From NCBI GenBank assembly GCA_014874235.1, contig JACWAC010000010.1, forward strand, positions 1 through 16,361: DNA of 16,361 bases. The letters are read 5' to 3'. Position numbers and translations under genes: made by a program. Positions 1 through 7,770 of the stretch are shown here, in pieces. The notes beneath the pieces were generated by a model. It had not been told where the DNA came from. It saw nothing but the letters and a program-made list of their open reading frames with translations, and ran no database searches. Numbering within the stretch: position 1 is the stretch's first letter; every line of letters starts with the position of its first letter. This DNA comes from Thermoplasmatales archaeon (lineage in GTDB: Archaea; Thermoplasmatota; Thermoplasmata; Thermoplasmatales; GCA-001856825).

Positions 1-1693
1 ATACTCCAGCATCGGCTCGTCCCTGTTGGATCGCCTTAGCCACCGCAGCATGACTCTTTGCTTCCCAGAAGTAGCCTCTTATTTTTTCCTTTTCAAAATC
101 GGAACCGAGTTCTCTCTCCATTTCGCTCTCGATCAGATCTCTCGTACCAGAACCCTTGTTTCTATTTACGAACACCAAGTTTCTCTCGAAGACCTGTGAA
201 AAGGACGAAATCCCACTTCTCGATACAAATCCCTGAGATCTGGAGTAACCTCTCAACATGACGTATTTACTATTCCCGTCTTCTTTTTTCAGGAAGGTGT
301 TGTATTTTCCTTCCCGGAGCAAATGGATACCGCTCACGTCAGCTTCACCCAGCCTTATTGCCTCCACTCCTCCCCAAGAACCTGCATTGATTATGGTGGG
401 AGACCTTGAAGCATCGAATAACACTCTTTCCATAAGAGGATCGTTCGATCCAATGAACAGTATCTCTCTCTTCTTTACATTCAGAGAAAGGAAGGGGACC
501 ATTTCGTCTCTGTCGTAAAAATTCTTGCTACTCTGCAGAACTATAAAGCCATCTGCGTAGGCAAGCCTACTGATAGATCCCGATTCTCCAAATATGGGAT
601 ATGCACGACCGCTCCTGCCAACTATTGCAGGCAGTACTAGCTCCTTTCCTTTTTCTGAGTTAATCCGGAATGGAAGAGGCATCAGTTTTTCCTCCTCTCT
701 GACTTGGTTATATGCAGCCTTTATAGCTGGAACCACCACATACCTCAATATCGAACCCGCGGAAAGAGGGAATCCCGGCATACCCAAGAAGATGCAGTTC
801 CCTAAGGATGCAGCAAATGTTGGTTTTCCCGGTTTGATTGAAATTCCATGAAACAGCATCCTCCCTCCTAAGTCCTCTATCACCCTGTACAGTAGATCAT
901 GAAATCCAGCAGATGTAGAGCCAGAAGAAACAATAATATCAAATTTGTCAATACTTTTTAGGATAAAATCTTCCATGGAAGATCTGTCATCTGGTAGTAT
1001 GCCCATCTTGTTACAGTCTGTTAATCCAGTGCCATCGAGGGCCGATTTGAAATAGTACGCGTTGCTATCGTAGATCTGACCAATTCCGATATCGTTTCCT
1101 GGAATGACGAGTTCGTTACCTGTCGACACAATTCCAATTCTCATTTTCTTATAGACCAGAATTTTGCCAATACCTGAAGAAGCCAAGAGGGCGATGCTCT
1201 CCGGAGTTACCACCTCATCTTTCCTTAATAGAACTTCACTCACGAAGAAATCGGATCCTGCATGGGCGATATTCTCTCCCGGAGATACTGACTTAAAAAC
1301 CTTGACTATGTTTTGTGTTCTAGAGGTGTATTCCACCATCACAACAGCATCTGCTCCCCTGGGTATTACAGATCCAGTAGAGATGTAGACAGTCTCGCCT
1401 TCCCCGATCTCTACTTTTGGGTTACTTCCAATTTCAATTTCGCCAACTACTTCTAGCTCTTTTGGTAAGTCCTCTTCAGAACCGACTACCGACTTGTGAT
1501 ATACCGCATACCCGTCGACTTCGGACCTATCGAAGGGAGGGACATCCTGTAGCGAGTAAACATCATCTGCGGAAACTCTGCCAGCAGCATCGGAAATATC
1601 TACGGATTCCATTCTTATAAGTTTTCTAAACCGGGAGGTCAAGATTTCCTGGGCTTTCTCCGGTGTCATTAAAATGTGGAAGACTTTTGCCAT
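1..1693 (-). CDS. moeA: MoeA molybdopterin molybdotransferase fused to a C-terminal PBP-like domain (3' end outside window)
   Basis: I translated this frame directly. It opens with ATG at 1693 and stays open to the left edge, giving about 564 codons without a stop. Residues 1 to about 400 are a MoeA domain, which inserts molybdate or tungstate into adenylylated molybdopterin in the cytosol. Visible motifs are FDRSEVDGYAV (54-64, family form FDxSAMDGYA), STGNEL, SSGSTSAGFHD, KPGKP and GMPGFPLSA. From about residue 405 a periplasmic-binding-protein-like domain follows, with NRNKGSGTRDLIE near residue 514 and SHAAVAKAIQQGRADAGV at the window edge. This MoeA-PBP fusion is a known archaeal/bacterial architecture. 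The gene starts 2 nt after the stop of the other moeA, with a GGTGGTGAG purine-rich sequence just upstream, so it is the last visible gene of the wtp-moe unit. The PBP part may sense oxyanion or cofactor, but that is inference. Confidence 0.93.
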   Translation of the reverse strand, partial: MAKVFHILMTPEKAQEILTSRFRKLIRMESVDISDAAGRVSADDVYSLQDVPPFDRSEVDGYAVYHKSVVGSEEDLPKELEVVGEIEIGSNPKVEIGEGETVYISTGSVIPRGADAVVMVEYTSRTQNIVKVFKSVSPGENIAHAGSDFFVSEVLLRKDEVVTPESIALLASSGIGKILVYKKMRIGIVSTGNELVIPGNDIGIGQIYDSNAYYFKSALDGTGLTDCNKMGILPDDRSSMEDFILKSIDKFDIIVSSGSTSAGFHDLLYRVIEDLGGRMLFHGISIKPGKPTFAASLGNCIFLGMPGFPLSAGSILRYVVVPAIKAAYNQVREEEKLMPLPFRINSEKGKELVLPAIVGRSGRAYPIFGESGSISRLAYADGFIVLQSSKNFYDRDEMVPFLSLNVKKREILFIGSNDPLMERVLFDASRSPTIINAGSWGGVEAIRLGEADVSGIHLLREGKYNTFLKKEDGNSKYVMLRGYSRSQGFVSRSGISSFSQVFERNLVFVNRNKGSGTRDLIESEMERELGSDFEKEKIRGYFWEAKSHAAVAKAIQQGRADAGV

Positions 1694-1695
1694 TC

Positions 1696-2889
1696 TCACC
1701 ACCGTAGAACCTCAATCCTGACCGTCTCTCCCTCTTCTATTCCTTCTGAATTTTCGTCGATGACCAGAATACCATCTGCATCTATCAGGGAGTATATTAC
1801 TCCAGACCCGGTAACCCTGGTTGGTATAACCCTCGTCAATTCGCCACTACCTTCAGTCTTTACTCTCACAAAACTTCTGAATCCAAGAGTGTTAACGATA
1901 CTCCTTGCAAGTATACCAGTTCTGAACTCCTTTGTTTCCTGTATCAATTTATACCATTCGCAGATTAACTTGAGTATGACATTTTCTGAGGCAATCAACG
2001 CAGCCACAGGAAGCCCAGATACCATGAATACGGGTTTTCTGTTGTAAAATCCGAACGATGTCGTCCTTCCAGGCCTTATCCTCAACCCCCTAAACACAAA
2101 CCTTCCCTTCCTTTCTATCACAGCTGGAAGTAGATCCATCTCTCCAGGACCTGTCCCGCCCGTGACAATTATTAAGTCCTCCTCCACTCTATTCAACGCC
2201 TTTTCAATCAATTCTTCATTGTCGCTGACCACGCCGTATCCCACAGTTTCAAATCCCTTCTTACGGAAGTAGGCCTGAATAAATGGTTGGGTAGAATTCC
2301 TCACGGTACCGGAAACCAGTTCGTCACCAGTTGAAAAAATCCCAATAGAGATGGAAAGAACGTTAACTTCTTCGATCCCGCATTCCAACAGGGCTGCGAC
2401 GTGTGGTGGTTCTACCAATTCTCCCCTACCGAGGATGCGGAACCCTTTCCTTATATCTTCCCCCCTTCTACTCACATTTTGAAATTTTCTTACAGGAACA
2501 TAGACCCTGAGTTCGTTTCCCTTTTCTGAAGAATCTTCCAACATAACCACTGAATCCGTTCCATTGGGAATCATCGATCCAGTCATGATTTTGACAGCCT
2601 CTCCCTTCTCGACTTCTAACGCCTCTGAAGAAGAAGGAAAGAGTTTGCCTTTCAGTCTAAAAATCGAGGGGTTGGTCTTGCTCGACGATATTGTATCTTC
2701 CGATCTTAGAGCATAACCGTCCATCGCACTCCTGTCAAAACGTGGAAAGTCTGAAGGAGATACAACGTCTTCTGCAGAATACCGTCCAACTGCAGCCGAA
2801 ACAGAAACTCTCTCCGATTTGTATCTAGGTTTGTACTTCATACCCTTTCTAATCGCTTCATCCAGGCCGATGAACGATTTTAGTTCCAT
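1696..2889 (-). CDS. moeA: MoeA molybdopterin molybdotransferase (single-domain paralogue)
   Basis: This 397-residue protein has normal MoeA length and domain order. It should catalyse insertion of molybdate or tungstate into molybdopterin-AMP. The N-terminal signature FDRSAMDGYALR (51-62) is canonical, as are MTGSMIPNG (102-110) and STGDEL (186-191). Two active-site loops are unusual: TGGTGPGEMD (243-252) has Gly-Pro where the family usually has Ser/Thr-x, and the GLPGNPxS loop reads GLPVAALIAS (292-301). The neighbouring MoeA-PBP fusion keeps a more usual form of both loops. The ATG start at 2889 lies 33 bp after the wtpC stop. An AT-rich TATTTTAG lies about 25 nt upstream, so an extra leaderless promoter is possible but weak. 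The context ties it to W/Mo uptake and to the AOR and formate dehydrogenase next door. Confidence 0.95.
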   Translation of the reverse strand: MELKSFIGLDEAIRKGMKYKPRYKSERVSVSAAVGRYSAEDVVSPSDFPRFDRSAMDGYALRSEDTISSSKTNPSIFRLKGKLFPSSSEALEVEKGEAVKIMTGSMIPNGTDSVVMLEDSSEKGNELRVYVPVRKFQNVSRRGEDIRKGFRILGRGELVEPPHVAALLECGIEEVNVLSISIGIFSTGDELVSGTVRNSTQPFIQAYFRKKGFETVGYGVVSDNEELIEKALNRVEEDLIIVTGGTGPGEMDLLPAVIERKGRFVFRGLRIRPGRTTSFGFYNRKPVFMVSGLPVAALIASENVILKLICEWYKLIQETKEFRTGILARSIVNTLGFRSFVRVKTEGSGELTRVIPTRVTGSGVIYSLIDADGILVIDENSEGIEEGETVRIEVLRW

Positions 2890-2922
2890 AGAATATAATC
2901 AGTACAATCCCTAAAATACTTG

Positions 2923-3816
2923 CTAGTACAATATTTCCTTCGCTTTGGACAGATCAATCTTCACAAACTTGCCATTGATTTCCTTGGACGGAGATGCAAA
3001 GAAGAATTCTCCTCCGAGCTTGAATCTTATGTATCGCTTCGAATCGTTTCCTACAATTTCGTACTGGTTTCCGCTCTGATCATTGAAATCGAGCGATTCG
3101 TCGCCGAGCAAGTAATAATGACCTTCATTAGATATGAGGTTCCTGTAGTCCAGCAGTGAAAACGTCCTGAAATGCTGGATCCCGTTGAATGAATCTACGG
3201 CCTCAACAACCTCCCCGCTGTCCAATGATACGAGATTGGAAAAGCCGTTATCTAGATCTCTCGAATTATGGGTCGCATACAGGTACTCAAATCCATACCT
3301 CTTGGAATATTCGTCGATGATGCTGATCATCCCTAACCTTGAGATCTCGTCCTGAAAGGAAAACGGTTCGTCCATCAACAGCAGAGACGGTTCGGATATC
3401 AGCGCCCTTGCTATGGCTACCTTCTGCGCCTGTCCAATCGAGATCTCACTCGCCTTCCTTGGCAACAAGGACTTGATGTGCAGCTCTTCAACTATCTCCC
3501 TGTAGATGTCCAAGTTTCCGTGTGCATATTTCACTGATGCCTTAAGATTGTTTTCAACGCTCAATCTCCCAAACAGCAGAAGATCCTGAGGTATCAGTCC
3601 AACTTTCCTATCTTCTGGTGGAAGGTCGTTTATGTTCACTCCATTGATCTCTATTATTCCCTTCCCTTTAATCAGCCCTGCGATCGAGTGGAGCAGCGTG
3701 GATTTCCCTGAGCCGTTCCTTCCCACAACAAAGTTCCTCCCTCCAGAAAGTCTGAGATCGGGTATCTCCAATCTGAAGCCTTCCCTCATCACGCTGAATT
3801 CCCTGAAGGTTATCAT
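2923..3816 (-). CDS. wtpC: Tungstate/molybdate ABC transporter ATP-binding protein (WtpC/ModC-like)
   Basis: This is an ABC-type ATPase of 297 residues that would power the permease encoded immediately upstream, on the cytosolic face of the membrane. Visible motifs are Walker A GRNGSGKST (32-40), Q-loop IPQD (75-78), Walker B LLLMDEPF (145-152) and H-loop YATHN (180-184). The ABC signature is atypical: ISIGQAQKVAIARAL (125-139), where LSGGQ is usual. The D-loop reads SFQDE. Residues from about 200 form a C-terminal extension rich in beta-like segments. It may be a small TOBE-like regulatory domain, but I do not recognise a clear Mop repeat. The protein is shorter than many WtpC proteins. Its ATG overlaps the permease stop by 4 bp (ATGA), indicating translational coupling. 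Metal specificity is inferred from the binding protein and the cofactor genes alongside, so ModC for molybdate is equally possible. Confidence 0.9.
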   Translation of the reverse strand: MITFREFSVMREGFRLEIPDLRLSGGRNFVVGRNGSGKSTLLHSIAGLIKGKGIIEINGVNINDLPPEDRKVGLIPQDLLLFGRLSVENNLKASVKYAHGNLDIYREIVEELHIKSLLPRKASEISIGQAQKVAIARALISEPSLLLMDEPFSFQDEISRLGMISIIDEYSKRYGFEYLYATHNSRDLDNGFSNLVSLDSGEVVEAVDSFNGIQHFRTFSLLDYRNLISNEGHYYLLGDESLDFNDQSGNQYEIVGNDSKRYIRFKLGGEFFFASPSKEINGKFVKIDLSKAKEILY

Positions 3817-4604
3817 TTCCCTCTCTCCAGGAGTTTGAATGCAAGAAGTGCCACGAATCCGGTAAATATCAGGATCGAGGAGGAGGCTACTGCTCCTGAA
3901 AGATTGCCAGATTGAAACTGTGAATATATGAAGACTCCAGCGACATTGACTATGTTCGGTAGAATGTAGTATGCAACAATCAGGAGGCTCCCAACTTCCG
4001 ATATAGACCTGGCCCAGGAAAGGATCAGGCCACGAAGCATCGCCCTGCTCATCATGGGAAGCGCAATGATGAAATAGCTCTTTAGTGGGCTCATACCGAG
4101 TGTTCTACCTATGTCCTCGTACTTCATGACGTCGTTGGAATACGAAATCTGCACAGCTCTGATTGTATAGGCAGATGACAGGAAGAACAGGGTAATGACA
4201 ACTGCGAGGAATGTGTCCAAAAACTGGTATCCAGGGTACACCCGTGATATAAGCTTTCCTAGAGGCATTGATGGTTCCAGGGTAATCAGCATCATCAGTC
4301 CGACCACCGTGTGAGGTATCATAATTGGGAGTTCAACCAGACTATCGACGACCTTGATTCCGGCATTCTCGTTTCGAGATACTAGATATACGTAAGGTAT
4401 AGAGAATCCAATGGCCAGGAGTGCAACTACCAGAGCGAGGGCGTAGGTGTAATAGATGCTTTGCCAAATTCCTGAAGATGCGTCCTTGATGATGTACGAG
4501 AAACTTTCATAAGTAAGCGTTCTGAAGATGGGTGTCAAAATGAAGAGTATGTAAACAACAAAAAAAGGTACGAAGAGGTAGTAAAGAGACCTGCCTCTCT
4601 TCAT
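3813..4604 (-). CDS. wtpB: Tungstate/molybdate ABC transporter permease (WtpB/ModB-like)
   Basis: This 263-residue integral membrane protein is the channel subunit of the oxyanion transporter. I see about six hydrophobic segments. The first is near residues 7-29 and follows a positively charged start. The cytoplasmic EAA-type coupling loop is visible as DIGRTLGMSPLKSYFIIALP, followed by a segment ending in SWARSISEVGSLLIV, typical of ModB/CysT/WtpB permeases. ELPIMIPHTVVGLMML is also characteristic of the molybdate/tungstate branch. The gene overlaps both neighbours by 4 bp (ATGA at each end), so wtpA, wtpB and wtpC form one translation-coupled unit. It could move molybdate, tungstate or both; sequence alone does not decide. 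Confidence 0.93.
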   Translation of the reverse strand: MKRGRSLYYLFVPFFVVYILFILTPIFRTLTYESFSYIIKDASSGIWQSIYYTYALALVVALLAIGFSIPYVYLVSRNENAGIKVVDSLVELPIMIPHTVVGLMMLITLEPSMPLGKLISRVYPGYQFLDTFLAVVITLFFLSSAYTIRAVQISYSNDVMKYEDIGRTLGMSPLKSYFIIALPMMSRAMLRGLILSWARSISEVGSLLIVAYYILPNIVNVAGVFIYSQFQSGNLSGAVASSSILIFTGFVALLAFKLLERGK

Positions 4605-5809
4605 ACCTGCTCATATGAGGACGGAGGAATATAGGCAGGTACCTGCTGCGTCAGCCCGGCTAGAAAAGATGGAGCCTCAGAATTGGAAGAATACACAAAT
4701 GGCACTGCTATGGGATCAAAGTCAGATGCTTTGAGAGTTGAAGTTCCAAGGCTGCTTATGAGGTAATATATGAACTGCTGTGCTTCTCCAACGTTCTTGG
4801 AATCACTCAGAATTGTGGCCGCATAGAGAATGGGTGATCCTGCATAATTCCCTATATCGCTCTCTTTCGGTCCGGTGGTGTTGACTTGAGAGTAGAACGT
4901 CACGTGGTTGGGGTCGATGCTTCCCAGGTTGATCCACGTACTCAGGCCATTCCCACCACTTCCATTCTTGTAGTATTGGAGCTGTTGGTTCAGTGCCTGT
5001 GACTTGTAAGTCAAAGCGTAGTTGGCTGCCCCGGTGTCAAGGTAGCCGTTCAAGTCAATCTCGACCGTTGATAGGACTAGTTGCTGAGGGGAAGTAGTCC
5101 ATTTGTAGAGGAAGAGCTGATCGTAGAGCGCCATAGAATCGTTAACGGGATATCCAGGTCCGGCTTTCTCACTGGGTAACGTCACGTTAAACCAGGTGTT
5201 CCATGCCTGATTGTACCTGTGGAATTGAGCATAATCATTGTTGAATGCTTCCTTCACGTAGGAGTTGTTCCACTCTGTGTAGAGTATTCCAGCGAGTTTA
5301 ATGGTCTCAATTGCCTGAAATCCACTTGGGTCCAGACTCGCGTTGGATACCGCAACTATGACTCCCGGTTTCGATAGGTTCTCAAACCAGTATGGGCCGG
5401 TAATTGCGTAGGCACTATTGTTCCAAGTTATAGCCATCTCGTTCGTCGCAAATATTACCATCCACTTCGTATAGTTGGGGATCAGGTATTGTGAAATAAC
5501 CCCCGCAGCAGCAGAAACAAAGATATCGGAAGCTACGCCGGTCTTTATTGTTACTGCATCCGAGACTGATCCTCCAAAAGTGATACCTGAAGAGATTCCA
5601 GTCAGATTCTTGAAGGCCGGACTAAATTGGTCTCCAAGCACATATTTTGTCGAGCCTGCAGCATAGACTACAAGTTTTTGGTTAGGGCTTCCAGCAGGGT
5701 GCGAAGCATAGTATCCCACGGTAAATCCTATTCCTATTCCGACCACCAACATAACGACCGTCAGAACAACAATAAGTCGATTTTGCATCTTATGAGAAAT
5801 ATTACGCAT
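4601..5809 (-). CDS. wtpA: Membrane-anchored tungstate/molybdate-binding protein (WtpA/ModA-like)
   Basis: This 402-residue solute-binding protein captures tungstate or molybdate outside the membrane and delivers it to the permease. One hydrophobic segment (about 11-34) serves as signal or anchor. No lipobox Cys is present. Family landmarks are VVYAAGSTK (47-55), SVSDAVTIKTGVASDIFVSA, SNASLDPSGFQA, EIDLNGYLDTGAANYALTYK and SPILYAATILSDSKNVGEAQ, each matching WtpA-type positions. The listed start is the longest frame (ATG 5809). Met8 at 5788 is attractive instead: a TATATAAT box on the minus strand (5809-5816) sits about 25 nt upstream of it, the spacing of a leaderless archaeal transcript. 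The 5809 start has no Shine-Dalgarno sequence. The gene is first in the wtp-moe unit and divergent from the AOR gene across a 104-bp spacer. Confidence 0.93.
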   Translation of the reverse strand: MRNISHKMQNRLIVVLTVVMLVVGIGIGFTVGYYASHPAGSPNQKLVVYAAGSTKYVLGDQFSPAFKNLTGISSGITFGGSVSDAVTIKTGVASDIFVSAAAGVISQYLIPNYTKWMVIFATNEMAITWNNSAYAITGPYWFENLSKPGVIVAVSNASLDPSGFQAIETIKLAGILYTEWNNSYVKEAFNNDYAQFHRYNQAWNTWFNVTLPSEKAGPGYPVNDSMALYDQLFLYKWTTSPQQLVLSTVEIDLNGYLDTGAANYALTYKSQALNQQLQYYKNGSGGNGLSTWINLGSIDPNHVTFYSQVNTTGPKESDIGNYAGSPILYAATILSDSKNVGEAQQFIYYLISSLGTSTLKASDFDPIAVPFVYSSNSEAPSFLAGLTQQVPAYIPPSSYEQV

Positions 5810-5818
5810 TATATATCT
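5808..5818 (-). promoter_or_regulatory. TATA-like box for a leaderless wtpA transcript starting near 5788
   Basis: On the minus strand this reads AAGATATATAAT, centred near 5813, about 25 nt upstream of an in-frame ATG at 5788 (Met8 of the longest wtpA frame). That spacing matches the other start sites in this window. A second AT-rich box, TTATTATAAC, lies further up (5845-5854) and could serve a transcript beginning near 5822. Which one is used cannot be decided from sequence. Confidence 0.45.
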
Positions 5819-5844
5819 TGAACGGTGGATTGAGATCGAATTTA

Positions 5845-5855
5845 GTTATAATAAC
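5845..5855. promoter_or_regulatory. Palindrome in the divergent wtpA/AOR promoter region
   Basis: GTTATAATAAC is a perfect 5+1+5 palindrome near the middle of the 104-bp region between the divergent wtpA and AOR genes. It could be an operator shared by both promoters, for example for a ModE-like or other metal-responsive regulator. It could also simply be an AT-rich promoter element. In addition, GTGATG (5865-5870) and CATCAC (5902-5907) form a short inverted repeat flanking the AOR TATA box. Both are short enough to arise by chance. Confidence 0.25.
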
Positions 5856-5881
5856 CGACTAGAAGTGATGTCCACTGGTAA

Positions 5882-5893
5882 ATTAAATATATT
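5882..5893 (+). promoter_or_regulatory. TATA-like promoter of the AOR gene (leaderless)
   Basis: The sequence ATTAAATATATT is centred about 26 nt upstream of the GTG at 5914. An in-frame stop (TGA 5893-5895) and the absence of any other ATG/GTG/TTG between it and 5914 leave that GTG as the only standard start. There is no Shine-Dalgarno sequence. Together this indicates transcription beginning at or within a few bases of the start codon. Confidence 0.6.
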
Positions 5894-5913
5894 GAATTTA
5901 TCATCACAAGTTT

Positions 5914-7770
5914 GTGTTTGGAGTTAATGGAAAGGTACTCTGGGTCAATCTAAGTGATTCCAGTTTTAAAGAGGAACAGATACCGGAAGAGATATACAGG
6001 AAATACCTGACCGGTTACGGTCTTGGCGTTTACATCCTGAACAGGGAGATGAAGGGGAAGGAAGACGCTCTTGGTCCTGACAATATTTTTGGAGTGATGA
6101 CGGGGATCTTCAATAGTCATTCTGTCCCGCTAGGAGGACGGTTTGAGGTAGTTGCGAAATCACCCTACACCGGAACGTGGGGGGACGCCAACTGTGGAGG
6201 CAAATTTGGACCGGAATTGAAGAATGCGGGATTTGACGCGGTATTCTTCCGGGGAATATCTACAAGACCCGTATATCTCAAATTGGTCGATGGTAAGTAT
6301 TCACTGGAGGATGCTTCGGAAATCTGGGGTAAGAATGCGTATGAAGCGGAGGACTACCTTAAGAAAGTCGAACCAAGGGGACAGGCTCTGGTCATAGGTG
6401 TACCGGGTGAAAAGAAGATGCTGCTTGCCTCTATAATGAACGACTACGGGAGGGCAGCAGGACGTTCTGGACTTGGTGCGGTCATGGGTTCGAAGAATCT
6501 GAAGGGAATAATAACAAGAGGTACTAAGAAGGTCGACCCGTTCGATAGCGAAATGCTCAGACTTACCAACAGGGACATACAGATACAGTTTGCGAAGAAC
6601 ATTGAGCTGGTCAGACCCTGGCAGCTGTACGGAACTACGGACATAACGGAGGGGGGACACCTGAACGGAGATACCCCTATCAAGAACTGGAGTGGCGTTG
6701 GCCTTGTAGATTACGGGGAAGATAATGCGGCTAAGATAAGCGGAAGAGAGATAGCAAAGGACAAGATAAGGTCTTACGGGTGTGCACAGTGCACGCTTGC
6801 ATGTGGAGGTCACGTCAAGAGGAACACGAAGTACGGTCCCTTGGAGGGTCACAGGCTTGAGTATGAGGGAACGGGAGCATTTGGTGGTCTGAACCTTGTC
6901 TCTGATCTGGACGCAATGGCGATGGCATTCGAGATGTGCAACAGAGAGGGGCTGGACATTATATCAACTGGTGCAGTAATCGCCTTTGCAAATGAATGCT
7001 TCGAAAGAGGGATACTGACAGAAAAGGACATCGGGTTCAAGATTGGCTTCGGGGATGGAGACGCCATGATAAACCTGATTAAGCTGATAGCCAAAGGGGA
7101 CGGAATAGGATCTGTGCTCGGCGATGGAGCTGCAAAGGCATCTCAAACTATCGGAAAGGGAAGCATAGAATTTGCAATGCACGTCCACGGACAAGACCTT
7201 CCAATGCACGATCCAAAACTCATGCCAAGTCTTGCCACAACCTACCTTACCGATCCAACACCGGGAAGACACACCGCCGGAGGAATAGGATTTGATGAGG
7301 GAGGAAAACTCACTCTCCCATTTGATTATAGCGGATGGTCAGGCAACAAGATCGAGAGATACGATTACACTGGAAAGGGGAAGATGCAGGCACTGTCCGT
7401 GTACGGAATGCAAATAATGAACTCAACCGGAATGTGTCAATTCTCCACCGCTGTATGGCCAAACAGCTATCCCTATCTGAAGGTCTTTAAGGCCATAATG
7501 GGGTGGGACATGACTTCGGAAGAACTGATGGAGGCAGGGAAAAGGATACAGGTCGCAAGGTACCTTTTCAACTACAAGGCCGGAATAAACGCCTGGAGTG
7601 TTGAGGGGCCGGGAAGAATAATAGGAAATCCCAAGCTCCAAGACGGTCCGACCCAGGGAGTTACGGTCGATTACAAGACTCTAAGGAAAGAATACCTGGA
7701 GGAGGTCGGGATCCTGCCGGATGGAAGACCCACAGACAGGGTGCTCGCTGAGTTAGGAATAGAGAGCTAA
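5914..7770 (+). CDS. aor: Aldehyde:ferredoxin oxidoreductase family protein (tungstopterin/[4Fe-4S])
   Basis: This 618-residue protein matches AOR-family length and layout. Such enzymes oxidise aldehydes to carboxylic acids with ferredoxin, using a bis-molybdopterin tungsten centre and one [4Fe-4S] cluster. The N-terminus FGVNGKVLWVNL is the family opening and follows a GTG start. The cluster ligands are CAQCTLAC (Cys290, Cys293, Cys297) plus Cys508 in STGMCQF. GRFEVVAKSPYTGTWGDANC is the pterin-binding N-terminal region. LEYEGTGAFGG (315-325) corresponds to the family EYET-type motif, and PGRHTAGG (450-457) contains the His expected in the active site. The exact substrate is not readable; it could belong to a WOR-like subgroup rather than classical AOR. 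It is monocistronic, divergent from wtpA. Its TAA overlaps the convergent flavoprotein stop by 3 bp at 7767-7770. Confidence 0.95.
   Translation: MFGVNGKVLWVNLSDSSFKEEQIPEEIYRKYLTGYGLGVYILNREMKGKEDALGPDNIFGVMTGIFNSHSVPLGGRFEVVAKSPYTGTWGDANCGGKFGPELKNAGFDAVFFRGISTRPVYLKLVDGKYSLEDASEIWGKNAYEAEDYLKKVEPRGQALVIGVPGEKKMLLASIMNDYGRAAGRSGLGAVMGSKNLKGIITRGTKKVDPFDSEMLRLTNRDIQIQFAKNIELVRPWQLYGTTDITEGGHLNGDTPIKNWSGVGLVDYGEDNAAKISGREIAKDKIRSYGCAQCTLACGGHVKRNTKYGPLEGHRLEYEGTGAFGGLNLVSDLDAMAMAFEMCNREGLDIISTGAVIAFANECFERGILTEKDIGFKIGFGDGDAMINLIKLIAKGDGIGSVLGDGAAKASQTIGKGSIEFAMHVHGQDLPMHDPKLMPSLATTYLTDPTPGRHTAGGIGFDEGGKLTLPFDYSGWSGNKIERYDYTGKGKMQALSVYGMQIMNSTGMCQFSTAVWPNSYPYLKVFKAIMGWDMTSEELMEAGKRIQVARYLFNYKAGINAWSVEGPGRIIGNPKLQDGPTQGVTVDYKTLRKEYLEEVGILPDGRPTDRVLAELGIES

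Noticed and set aside
58..851. Three plus-strand open frames at the left edge
   Set aside because: The minus-strand frame here encodes a clear MoeA-PBP protein without interruption, so these are shadows.
6301..6852. Open frame of 183 codons on the minus strand inside the AOR gene
   Set aside because: It lies wholly antisense to a strongly conserved coding region, has no recognisable motif, and is explained as a shadow of the real frame.
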